Source of the DNA: Eutreptiella sp. 'Long Island Sound 2002'
Taxonomy: Eukaryota > Euglenozoa > Euglenophyceae > Eutreptiales > Eutreptiaceae
NCBI GenBank assembly: GCA_964036045.1
Contig: OZ038378.1
Span: 159,162,576 to 159,226,575, forward strand
Direction: 5' to 3'
Length of the DNA: 64,000 bases
Shown here: positions 49,901-59,033 of the stretch, piece by piece
Layout of the letters: each line of letters opens with the position of its first letter
Position numbering within the stretch: position 1 is the first letter of the stretch
Translations under genes and position numbers: made by a program
Notes under the pieces: model-generated
Database searches by the model: none
Seen by the model: the letters and a program-made list of their open reading frames with translations, nothing else
Told to the model about the DNA's origin: nothing

Positions 49901-51986
49901 CGTGCCCGTGGCCTTCTGGAGCCGAGTCCTGGCGGAAGGCCAGAGACGGACGTGGACGCCCCGTGAAAAGGAGGCGTATGCCATTGTCATGGCTCTCAGG
50001 AAATGGGCTGGGTACATAGCCCTCCATCCCGTCACCGTCTGCACCGACCATCAGAGTCTGCAGTCGTGGCACAAGGAGCACGTGGACACCCCCTCGGGTC
50101 CCGCCTCCCGACGGGCAAGATGGCACGAGACCTTGGCCAAGTTCGACCTTACGGTTGTTTATATTCCTGGAAAGGATAACACCGTGGCGGACTGTCTCAG
50201 TAGGTGGGCCTATCCCGCCAGCAAGGGCATGCAGGATATCTCTGCCCATGGCGATGAGGCTGAGACCGCTGAAGCCAAGAGGATCATTGAGATGGAGCGC
50301 CTGATGGAGGAGGAGGGTGCAAAATGCTTTGTCGTCATGGCTGCAGATGCCCCCCTCGCTTCGAGGGTGAGCAGAACAGTCAGTGTACTCGCCCCTGTGG
50401 GTGCCGCGGGCGGAAGGCCCGGTCCGGCACCCCCTGTGGGAGTGGAGTCCGACAAGCACCTCTTCCCAGAGTCTTGCCTCCAGGACGACTGGACCGACGA
50501 TTACGCCAAGTCTGAGGCCTTTGCGGCCGAGTATAGGGCTGTGACCGACCCTGACGACGGGCAGAAGTGGCCAAAGGGGCTGACTGAGGAAGATGGCAAG
50601 CTCTACCGGAATGGTAAGCTGCTAGTCCCAGAGTCCCGGGTGCTCGAGCTGTGTGAAGCTTGGCACCACCACATGCTGCACCCAGGGGTCAAGAAGCAAG
50701 CTCTTGACATGCAGCGTCGGTTCGAGATCGACCATATCGTTCTCTACACCGCCATCAAAAAGGTCAGGAAGGGTTGCTCGGTCTGTCAGGCCTGCAATCC
50801 CGACAACCGGAACGTCAAGGGGGAACCCCAATGGACCCCGGTTCCTGACCAGCCCATGGAGAGCGTGGCCATGGACGTCTTCTCCATGCCCGAAGTGCAC
50901 ATTGGCAAGGAGACCTTTGACTGTGTGGTTCTCTGTGTGGACCGCCACAGCGGCTACGTTGTAGCCGTTCCGGCACGCAAAAAGGGGTTGCTTGCCAAGG
51001 AAGTGGCAGTCATGATGATTCGTCATTGGCTGACCGTCTTTGACATCCCCCGCACCATTTGCAGTGACCGAGGGCCCCAGTTTACTGGTGGCTGGTTCAA
51101 GGCTATGTGTTCCCTCATGGGAATACGACATGCCAAGAGCGTTGCCTATCTCAGCCGGTCTAACGGCCGTGCTGAAGTGGCTGGACGGCAGCTGTTCGAG
51201 AAGCTGCGCAAGATCCACATCACCAATCCACGGCGGAACTGGTTCGAGGAGATGTGGCCTGCCCTGAAGGCCCATCATGACACCCCCACTCCGGGCGGTT
51301 TGTCCCCTCACCAGATTCTGTTTGGCAGGGACCCCCTGGGTAGGGGACTTCCCTTGTCTGGTGATGGCATGGCTATGGATGCCAAGGAGTTCTTCGCGCG
51401 GCAAGAGCAAACGGCGCGGGACATCCGCCAGCAGCTTGAGAAGGAGCATGCTGAGCGTCCGAAGTCCGCCCCGAGCTCGACAGCGCAGAAGTTCAGGGTG
51501 GGAGACCCGGTGTGGGTGATCAGACCCCGCCCCATGGGTACCCACCGCACCAAGACCTGGTTCACACCCGGCGAGGTGGTCCGCAGGATTGGTGAGGACA
51601 CCTACCGCATCAAGGTGGGTCACGGACAGTTCCGGGAGCGCCACGAGAGTCAACTCCGTGTGCGGGAACCCGACCTCCGTGGCCGACATGTGTCCCTGGA
51701 CTACGCCAAACATGAGGCCGATTCGGACGACGACTATGCTGAGCAGGACGACTATACTGTCGAGAAGATCCTGGCTCAGCGTCCGAAGGCCTCGGCACCC
51801 GGAGGTCTGGAGTTCAAGGTTCGTTGGCGAGGCTATGGGCCGTCCCACGACACCTGGGAACCCGTCTCCTCGTTTGTGCCGCGGGTCAATACTCCCTTCA
51901 TGGAGTACATCCGCAAGCACAAGACCAAGATCCACGTTTCGGACTTGGCAGCACTCACCCGGGCGATTGCAGCCAGGGGTGCCTGA
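46965..51986 (+). CDS. pol: Pol polyprotein of the gypsy element: PR, Dam-like, RT, RNase H, IN, chromodomain
   Basis: The frame is continuous with Gag after the TAG; the first non-ATG start is GTG 47016, from which residues are counted. Protease: LVDTGAQVSLV with the catalytic Asp at about 133. Residues about 285-425 resemble a DNA adenine-methyltransferase (Dam)-like fold with a degenerate motif (LALDAFSSG, MWIHCPRWDIP, KAVLVVPMG). RT: WRLVVDYRGLNAQT, FTVIDLKHGYHQMPL, and FVDD at 777-780 (Phe for the usual Tyr). RNase H: LRTDASDYAIGAV, REKEAYAIV, TDHQSL. Integrase: H-x-H...C-x2-C finger, MDVFSMPEV, SDRGPQFTGG, NGRAEVAGRQ (D,D-35-E). A C-terminal chromodomain (YTVEKILAQR, KVRWRGYGPSHDTWEP) is followed by a short tail. 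All catalytic residues that I can locate are present except in the Dam-like part. It acts in cytoplasmic particles and the nucleus to copy and integrate the element. Confidence 0.9.
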   Translation, partial: RSPCSQGPQLGRSQDGDVGSADPSQSGVDKHKGTAAGGRPGPAPGRGGGVRASEGTNPCTRPSFATKNVFDVLQDLSESIGGSPGPQLDAADGQPEPIVHDLHQSLVELLERPEILSLHAVRRVGRERQLHLKVRALCGEVEKVFDVLVDTGAQVSLVKAGLLPPECLTDSRKPVRLKVANGQYMVGGTKEAAIGLQFVNHRELSRPDLGKEILLHGSFYEAETDWDMIVGYDFMMETDSGVLPAQASMTLYQDDQLSWLSSPEHHVECQWIHPERNQLEVAALDTEPTGPANQEYGVRPEVAYRVVADLGASDLALDAFSSGTSAHLRVCEKYWSAQDSAWKKHWGPHQGLMWIHCPRWDIPRAIAKIRKDRSKAVLVVPMGCTEEESTRHWVASLTNMTLNKVVLPAGESVYQDAKGQPMPPQRWPTEFHYVDGGLDQADTTDFVCVNRIIAEPWRQCFAVPPVDIEESDSEDPLTEEEWDLVQGYMDQPFHDWGNQREGKGQDKAWWEVDSIVSGSYDGDTFVQRVLDHMSSQDEPPGGNPPTYGDLFRGKTRDGPLGHLGRPPEPKASGVATPQVSSVVQVPGKAKAESDDCPKIQALRARLKQKYGDTFFSGKPVFPPPVRGPYGEAKIRLKQDPRVYRHREFALRGERKEAMEKILRDFIQRGWLEPCHSEWASPCFVVPKKVAGEWRLVVDYRGLNAQTQHDSYTLPLIEDMLQKQHRRRIFTVIDLKHGYHQMPLAEESRACTAMSTPLGPLQWKVMPMGVTNGNAAFQRMPENLLEPVRDCADPFVDDVIIASGDPSMSYEELLEAHERDVTRVLDLLVRHKLTGSSDKATIAVSEVVFAGHVVGNGQRKPIPGKVAAIEHWEKPKTVSELRAYLGFCNYYSGYIKMYAEYAAPMTTMLKGNREETKKGSKKALVWTEESDRAFEGMKQALLSAVGLHLVDPDRGFVLRTDASDYAIGAVLEQVLDDGRHVPVAFWSRVLAEGQRRTWTPREKEAYAIVMALRKWAGYIALHPVTVCTDHQSLQSWHKEHVDTPSGPASRRARWHETLAKFDLTVVYIPGKDNTVADCLSRWAYPASKGMQDISAHGDEAETAEAKRIIEMERLMEEEGAKCFVVMAADAPLASRVSRTVSVLAPVGAAGGRPGPAPPVGVESDKHLFPESCLQDDWTDDYAKSEAFAAEYRAVTDPDDGQKWPKGLTEEDGKLYRNGKLLVPESRVLELCEAWHHHMLHPGVKKQALDMQRRFEIDHIVLYTAIKKVRKGCSVCQACNPDNRNVKGEPQWTPVPDQPMESVAMDVFSMPEVHIGKETFDCVVLCVDRHSGYVVAVPARKKGLLAKEVAVMMIRHWLTVFDIPRTICSDRGPQFTGGWFKAMCSLMGIRHAKSVAYLSRSNGRAEVAGRQLFEKLRKIHITNPRRNWFEEMWPALKAHHDTPTPGGLSPHQILFGRDPLGRGLPLSGDGMAMDAKEFFARQEQTARDIRQQLEKEHAERPKSAPSSTAQKFRVGDPVWVIRPRPMGTHRTKTWFTPGEVVRRIGEDTYRIKVGHGQFRERHESQLRVREPDLRGRHVSLDYAKHEADSDDDYAEQDDYTVEKILAQRPKASAPGGLEFKVRWRGYGPSHDTWEPVSSFVPRVNTPFMEYIRKHKTKIHVSDLAALTRAIAARGA

Positions 51987-53467
51987 TCAGCGCCCTAAGC
52001 TCTCCCCTGATGTGTTATGAGCGCTTGTGAGGCCGACGAATCGTCCCTTACTACCTTGCTCTCTTCCATCTTTCGGTGACGGAGTGGCCATATACCCCCC
52101 CCTGCTGTATCCAGAGGAGGATGGCCCCTCTCTTCTCTTATTCGTCACTCACCCCCCCTGCTGAATCCTTGGGAAACCAGGTAGGGCGACTGATCTTCAC
52201 AATTCTGAGCTCTTGGGGCCTTGAAGCTCATACGACGTTGCGCAACGGATGCCGCTGTCATCGGCATTGCGATTTTTTGGTGTGTGGTCTGGTTCCATGG
52301 CATTTGCGGAATCCAGACCAGTCGACGTGTGTCTCGAGACTATATATGCCTGAACTCAGGCGTTATCCTGTCCATCCTCCTGCATTTGCCTTATCCTGAC
52401 CGTGGCGTGGTTTGGCACTCTGTTCTGAGTGTGTTTACACGCCTATTTACCCAAATTGTTGCTTGTTTTTCTGCCCTCCAGGATATGTGCATCTGTATGT
52501 TAAGTGTCATCAGCCCATCGCTGAGGGATGGACTGTTTTTCACCACAAATCGGGATACAGAGGCGCCTTGAGTCGCCGTGTACATATCCTAACAGCCTGG
52601 TCCAGCCTGGACCAGTACTTGATTACAGATTCTACTGTATGAGTGCCCGTGATACCGTGTTGCCCTATTCGCTGTGATGTGTGGAGATCCTGATGGCGCC
52701 AGGCGGGAAGCCCAGTTGCCTGACTACACTCCCAGCGGTCCGCCACTGTCAGTCCCAGTGTGAGCCTACCGATTTGCAGACGCACTTGCATTCGGATGGC
52801 GGCCTCCGGTGCTCCTGACCTCGGTCAGTCTGCCTGGGAAACTGGTGGTTTGAGGAGTCGAAGCCTCCGCCCACACTGCATGAGGACTCCCTCATGTATG
52901 GCCACGCTTCGTGGTAGTAGGGCGAGGGAAAAGACGGCCTTGATGCCCGATCCCTTCAGGAGGAGTTCCCTTACGATTTGGGGTTCGTAAGGAGTTCGAC
53001 TATGGTACTCTGGACTCGCGTCGTATGGATATGGACATGGTGCGCCCGAGGAAGGACCCGTGGGGACTCTCCCCAGTCGGCGGGCCTTGGGAAGCTTGGG
53101 GTAGCCTGATGGATCTTTGTGGTCGCTCTCGACTTGTGGGGCCACCTCGGCCGTCGTGTGACGCCTATGTTGGCCGTGTATGCCACTGCCACTGTGGTGA
53201 TGACCGTAGCAGCCGGCACCCGGTGCGCCTGGTATGGGTTAACGGGTCCTTTGGATGCCGAACAATCGCCGCCAGGACCCGGGACTTGATACTTGATACT
53301 ATACATGTGCTACGAGCTGTTACAGCAGCATACCTATCCCACTGTGGGATACCTATCTTACTGTGACATACTGAGGTGAGGATGTGACACCCCCCCCCCT
53401 TCAGGAAGTGGTCCTGGGTACCCGCTGCCATGCGTGGGTGTTATCGAGCCCCCCCAGGGTTTGCTCT
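51987..53467 (+). other. Untranslated internal region between Pol and polypurine tract
   Basis: Nearly 1.5 kb without a convincing reading frame. Nothing resembling an envelope gene (signal peptide plus membrane anchor) is seen. A short C run lies at 53391-53399. Confidence 0.6.
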
Positions 53468-53478
53468 AAGGAGGGGGG
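53468..53478 (+). promoter_or_regulatory. Polypurine tract
   Basis: AAGGAGGGGGG abuts the TG of the 3' LTR. It is the usual primer for plus-strand DNA synthesis in LTR elements. Confidence 0.85.
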
Positions 53479-56424
53479 TGAAGCGGTACCCAGAACCCCA
53501 TGGCCAGGTTACGGCATACAACCGGTCTCCGGTCCACTAACCCCATGTACGGCGTGTTCCGTGCCGTGAAGCCCCGCATCGGCAACCGATGCACCGCCAG
53601 CGGAGATTTGTATATCAGAATGTCAGGAATCAACAGGGTTTTATTTTCATATTGTTTCCGTCAATTTTTACGCTTCCGTTCTGATATTCACTGTTTTGAC
53701 TGCTGGCGGTTGGTTCGCGACTTTACCGTAACCGCCAGTTTAACTGTTTATAATGGAAATTTTAACGCTATCCGCGACGAAGGCTCCAAAGTCGCCAGGA
53801 ACTGCATGGATGCTTCCGCAATTTTCATAATTAATACTCGCAACCTTAATCCGAATTTTTCAGGATGTCGAAATCGGATTTTCGACTTCGACATCCCCGC
53901 ACTTGATTTGACCTCTTTCGAGTGGACCTACGTGCTTCCGTATGCACGAATCAACTTCCCTTTTATCCTGCCCTCCATTTGTCTTAAAGATATGGGCAAA
54001 ACAAAGTTGATTCGTGAGGCCACTTGTGAAGGTCATATCTCGTGTTGCTTGCGAGTATTGACGATAAGGAAACGTGGGATGTATTCACAATACTCCTGAC
54101 GTAATTTAGGAAGCATCATATGCCTTGCGTCTCCACACGTGCGCGCTAGTGTAATGGATCATGGTCAAGAGGGTAGAGTTTGCGTTACAACTCATTGGCC
54201 ATGATATTGCGTGCGTTAAGATAACCTTCGAGTGTAGCGCGCAAGTGTTGGTGTTGCATAGGAACTCTCCTTGAGTTCCTATGAGCGATTGACACAAAGT
54301 TATGCCCTTGGAGGGGCATGACATATCGTGGTGGGAGCCACCTTTTTGGGCAATATGTGGTATGTGCCATGTGTTGTGTTGCGTGCCCATTTGGCGGGTC
54401 CATTGCTCCAAGCCAAGCCCGCCAATGGACCTCATATTGTGCAAGCCCCTTCTCCATACTCCCTACGGTCAATTGCAAGCCTAACCTTCGTGAAGGGAAG
54501 CTTGTGTGGTAATCCCGAAGCGATGCGTTGGGAGCATGGTGTGTGTTTTACAATTTTCCATATTTTCATGTGCCCACTTGGAAGGCAGCGCTCGTTACCT
54601 TTCAAGACGCCCCAAGTGGAGCACATATGTGGGATCGAAGGTCATTGGTGTCAAGTTATTGTGTATAGAAGGATTAGTTGATTACTCAATCCAAGGCGAA
54701 GATATTATAATATATTTGTGCGCCTTTCAAGGCACCTTTGTGTGTCTTTTTGCCAATTTTGCCATTTTTGGCTCGTCATGATGTCAAGTGGCGACCGTGT
54801 ATCTCAACGTTGCGCTCAATTGACATCATGACCCAAGTATGTTATGAGGGTACATACTTCGGTAGCCAACATATCTTGGACCCGGCGAATAACTCCTCTT
54901 AGGCTTGGCATACCGTGGCCGCCATGTTGGCGATTTGGGACTATCCCAAATCATGGGCTCACTTGGCGACCCTGCCATTCCCAATACCGGAGGAGTTGGG
55001 CGACGCCCCAAAGATATGTTGGACATATATGACTTGATACCAATCCTATGGCACACTCCGGTCCGAGTCGGGCATGTGCCTCCTTTGCCCTAACCATGAG
55101 TGTGCGCAATTTTGGCCATTTTGAGCATTTTTCCACTTTTGCTGCCCGCCGTGCCCCATGTTCTAACCTTCGTGCACGCCGGACGCATGGACCAATGGAC
55201 CATATATGACATGGGTGTTATGGGTAATGGTCCCCATGGTCCACACACCACGTGGGCGAAGCGGAGCCGCCTTCGTTAAGGCGCTAGGCCATATTGAGTA
55301 TGGGCAATTTTGCCATTTTTGCATTTGTGGACCCAATTGGGATCGTCACCACGCCGAGTGGCATGGAGATCTTCGAGAGCCAAGGGCATGGGAGTCTTTG
55401 TTGGACTCCCGGTGGATCACGTATGGAATGCCGGATTCGATCTCCAAGCCGGCGTGGAGATATACTATTGGGAGCACACTGAATTTTGGCTCATTTCAAG
55501 CAGCCAAAATGACCCAATTTTGGGACCCTAATTTCCCCCTTCCGTGTGGTCAATTGGCGGCCCCATTTCTCTAAGCCCATAGGGAGCCCGGACCTAAATC
55601 CAAGTTGTACACTCAGATATAAGTCCTAGGTCCTGCCTCCTACCCTGTGAGCCATTGGCCTTACCTTGGCCGGGCGAGCCACGCATGGGAATGACGCCAA
55701 TTTTGGTGATTTTGGCATCATGACCCCACTTGACTCATCCGTGTTGCCCTGATGACGGGACCTCAGAGGGAACCAGGTTGGGTGAGGGCTCCAGGGAGTT
55801 CGTACTCGAAGGGCATAGGGTTAGTTGCCTCGTCCCTACCTCTGGCGGGTCCGGACGAGGGGTCAATTTTGGAGTTTTTCAAGCTAATTTCAGTTTGGGC
55901 TGAAACAGCCCATTTTCAGCTACCAACTCCTGGGTGATAATGGCGGGGCCATATCTCTGGCTCAGAGTGGAGTTGGGACCTGCCGTTAAGGGAGCATAGG
56001 GAGCCACTGTCGGTTGACCTTGGAGCCCATTGGTTCCCAGGAACTCGCCTGTGGCTGTGCGGGACACCTCTCCCATTGGCAGGGTATCAGGGTCCGGACT
56101 GAGCAGGGCATGGGTTGTGTTTGAGCCCCCGCCCCCATCAGCCACTGAGAGGGTCGGACCTGGGATTGGGATATGAGTCGGGACTGAGTGTCTATTGTCC
56201 CTTGATGCCCTTACCCCAGTCCAGTCTTAACCCCATGTGTACATATCCTGATGTGTTGCTGTACATACTTTCGTTCCCTCTTTGCAGAGTGGCAAGGATT
56301 CTGAAACGCTTTGTCACATGACACAGGCGTATTGATGCCCTTGTGAGCGTAGTGCCTTGCCTGCCTGCTCACCTGTGCGTGTCACCGCAGCGTCCCGTGG
56401 CCGGCCCCCCACGGGAACGTGTCA
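53479..56424 (+). repeat. 3' LTR
   Basis: 2,946 bases, same length as the 5' LTR, ending AACGTGTCA. Differences from the 5' copy include C for A at the TAC/TAA codon (near 53549), TGA created near 54097, and scattered transitions near 54613, 55041, 55399, 55759, 55801, 55822 and 56085. Confidence 0.95.
53500..54099 (+). CDS. ORF inside the LTR, 199 residues, unrecognised
   Basis: It starts at an ATG (MARLRHTTGLRSTNPMYGVF) and runs to a TGA. It contains several Cys and aromatic residues (YCFRQFLRFRSDIHCFDCW) and has lower GC than the element's Gag and Pol. In the 5' LTR the same frame has a stop at codon 17 but then runs on beyond the 3' copy's end, to 39964, so the two copies are not equally intact. 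It may be a captured sequence, a regulatory LTR product, or a chance frame. No signal peptide or known motif is found. Low confidence that it is translated. Confidence 0.25.
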   Translation: MARLRHTTGLRSTNPMYGVFRAVKPRIGNRCTASGDLYIRMSGINRVLFSYCFRQFLRFRSDIHCFDCWRLVRDFTVTASLTVYNGNFNAIRDEGSKVARNCMDASAIFIINTRNLNPNFSGCRNRIFDFDIPALDLTSFEWTYVLPYARINFPFILPSICLKDMGKTKLIREATCEGHISCCLRVLTIRKRGMYSQYS

Positions 56425-56428
56425 GTAC
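56425..56428 (+). other. Target-site duplication GTAC (right)
   Basis: Pairs with GTAC at 39235-39238 and fixes the outer boundary of the element. Confidence 0.85.
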
Positions 56429-56575
56429 CTCGCAGTCAAGCAGCAGAGCACAGCACAAAAAATGAACTACATTCTGATTACCCCCTTTGTAATGGGTACA
56501 GCGCAAAAAAAATTGTTGCTAATGTACGACTCCTCAGGATATATAAATTATCTTACTGTTGGTGTGCTGCTGGCT

Positions 56576-57319
56576 GGCTCTGCATCCCGACTCTTGCTGC
56601 TCGGTCCAGCGCTTGTCCCCACCTGCATAGGAAAAGGCGAAGATGATACAGAAATGCATCATGCATATCATGACTCATGCATCCATAGTAATGCAGATGG
56701 GTTAGCATGTCCAGAAGGGGGGGGTGTGCAGAACACATTCCCCACAGTCCCCAGCCACCCCTGACGTAGTCAAAAAAAATAACAGCAAAAATAACTACTC
56801 TCAGGGGTGGGGGCAGGTGCCCCCAGCACCTGAGATAATTTACTGTGGCGCTCCCCTCCTAAGCTATCTGCCCAGGGGGAGCTACATGGAGGTCAGCGTG
56901 GGAGTGGAGGTTGCTGTGTAAGCCGGAGCTCTCTAGCTGTGGCTAGTTGGAAAACATAAAAATGGTTACTATGTCATATAAAAAAAACCGTGTCGTGTCT
57001 ACCCTAAGGTTTCAAGGCCCCATGTCCCAAAAAAAAGCGAATAGAAGAAAAGCAAGGGGCCCTCGTTACTCTGCAGGCAGACACTGGCTCTCAGTCAGTG
57101 TGGGGATAAAAATATGCCTGCTGCAGCTCCACTGGCAGGGGTGGGACTGTTGGTGTAGTGCTAGTGGGCTGGTTTGTTGTTGGGGTGGGGTTTGTGTGGA
57201 GGCTGCTGATGGCACGGAGAGGCCATACAGCCCACACTGGCGTTTTCACCATTGCAATAAAAAATACCACACTGTAAAGCAACGCAGCATTTTGCTGGTG
57301 GTGGATCAATTGTTGCACG
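56576..57319 (-). repeat. Terminal direct repeat, left copy
   Basis: Matches the right copy with some 15-20 differences by eye (roughly 97-98 percent). It includes a G run and a TCAAAAAAAATAACAGC stretch. Short open frames occur but are not protein-like. Confidence 0.85.
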
Positions 57320-59033
57320 GCTCTGGGCTTCTGCCCTGTCTTCCAACCTGTAGGCCGACCTGGGCGGCCTACCCGGACACCCCTTCGGGGAGACTCCCCC
57401 GTCGTCCTCTCCCGCCGGCCGCCCCTCCATCAGTTCCCTGATGGTCGGGCGAGGCGCCCGGTACGGCTGAATGCGGGTCATCGGCATGGTGCTTCTCTGT
57501 GAGAGACGTTGTGTTCCTTTGTGCCCTTGTTTGCCCCCTGTTCCCCCCACCTCCCGCACCCTGCCTCCTCTATGTGTCCTTCCTGTGTGTCCGCCTGTTC
57601 TGCTGTTGTTTTTTTTTGTTCCGTTTTCGCGCTCTCCGCTGCTCCCGCGCGCCCTGCGTGTGCCCCCTGCTCTTCTCCGTGCTACCCCTGTCCCGCTGCC
57701 CTGCGCCCCCTCTCTCGCCTGTCTCCCCTCCCATTCTCCTTCTCGCTCTCTACCCTGCCTGTACGTCTGCCCTCCCTGTCTGAGCCGCACTGTCTCTCGT
57801 CTGTGCCATTCGTGTGCTCTACCCCTGCCCCTCCCCGTCGCCCCTACCCTTTTCCCTGGGGTCTCCGCCACCCTAGTGCTCCCTCGGTCCCCGTCTCTCA
57901 CCCCATCCTGGTCGCCTTGTGCCCTGTGTGGGGCGGGGGGGGGGTGTATCTGCGGACTGGACTGTGGCCTTGGCCGTGGACTGGCATGGCCGTTGGTTTC
58001 CTACGCACCATGAGCCACCGCATGTGCCGAAGGAACGCAGAGAGAACGTCAGGGAGACGCTTGTCGAATTCCCTTCGCTGCATTTGCTCTGTGGAGCCCA
58101 GCCGCATAGACCAGCTGCGGACCAGAGCCCCCATTCGGACCCGGCGCGGTCACCAAGGGTTCGCACTTCGTTGCACCTCGCAGGTGTCCCATGGCGCCGG
58201 CGGCCACCAAGGCCTGGCGTGGTCAACCCCTCAGAGCAGGGCGCGCGTAAGTCCAATGGTTTCAATGCAGCACCATCTTGTCATGCAGAGAGCTTTGCCG
58301 CCATGTAACAAGTCGGCGGGTAGCCCGCACACCCCAGCTGCCAGTCCACAGGGGCGCCACCGAGACGTGGCTCCACTGCACCGGACTCGAGTACACCTGC
58401 ACTGCCACCTGCCAATCCCAGCAATCTCTCTGATCACACCATCAGCCAAGCCCCTGGCACCAACGTGTCGGTATATTGGATGCGTCTGCCCGTTTGCCTC
58501 TCCTGCAAGTCAGCGCCCTGGCACCGTGCTGCACCCGAAGGGCACAGTGCTGCTCCACGCCATCGCCGGCCGTTCTCGCCAGTCACGACCTTGCGCTCTG
58601 CTCCGTCACTGTACCACATTCCGATACTGCATCCCGTCTGCTTCTTGTTCTGCCCCACACTGCTCGCCGTACCCACAATATGTCTCGCGTCCCGCTGCCC
58701 GGTTGCTCCCTCCGCACTCGCCTGCGCCCCCGTACTCCGCCGCCCCATCTCCCCTCTCCCCCGCTGCTGGCCCTGTGCTCTCCGCTTGGGGTTCTCGTCC
58801 GCGTCCGCCATCACCACATCCCCCTCCACTTTCAGCCGTGTCCCTGCCCTCCCCTGCGCACCTGCACCTCTCCGCTCCCTGCCTCCTCTCCTCGTGTCCG
58901 TCACATCCCCTCCTCACCCTCCTCCACCTCCGCCGACCCCCCGCGTCCGCCTCCCCGCATCCCATCTGCCCGTCCCTCCGCACGCCCCTGGCCCCCGGCC
59001 CCTAGCGCTTCCCGTTCCTGCTCCTGCCCGGCC
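57320..59033. other. Pyrimidine-rich internal region of the second element
   Basis: The plus strand is extremely C/T-rich from about 57480 to 57900 and again around 58650-59030. Frames on both strands are open because of composition. On the minus strand Gly/Arg/Glu-rich frames could be degraded continuation of the Gag-like ORF. No domain is supported. Confidence 0.4.

Larger units (their letters stand above)
39239..56424 (+). mobile_element. Complete Ty3/gypsy chromovirus-type LTR retrotransposon, 17.2 kb
   Basis: The element has two 2,946-bp LTRs beginning TG and ending CA, a GTAC target-site duplication on both sides, a purine-rich tract ending at the 3' LTR, and Gag and Pol ORFs open over their full lengths. 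The domain order PR-RT-RNase H-IN-chromodomain identifies Ty3/gypsy, chromodomain branch. By eye the LTRs differ at about 11 positions (roughly 99.6 percent identity), so insertion is recent. No canonical TGG-starting primer-binding site follows the 5' LTR. The element may still be active; the only coding irregularity is the single TAG between Gag and Pol, read as programmed. Confidence 0.95.

Noticed and set aside
51987-53467. Envelope-like third ORF of the gypsy element
   Set aside because: No frame longer than about 115 codons, and no signal peptide or membrane anchor is present.
57509-59005. 498-codon plus-strand proline/serine-rich ORF
   Set aside because: It is produced by extreme C/T composition; it shows no domain, and the opposite strand and other frames are equally open.
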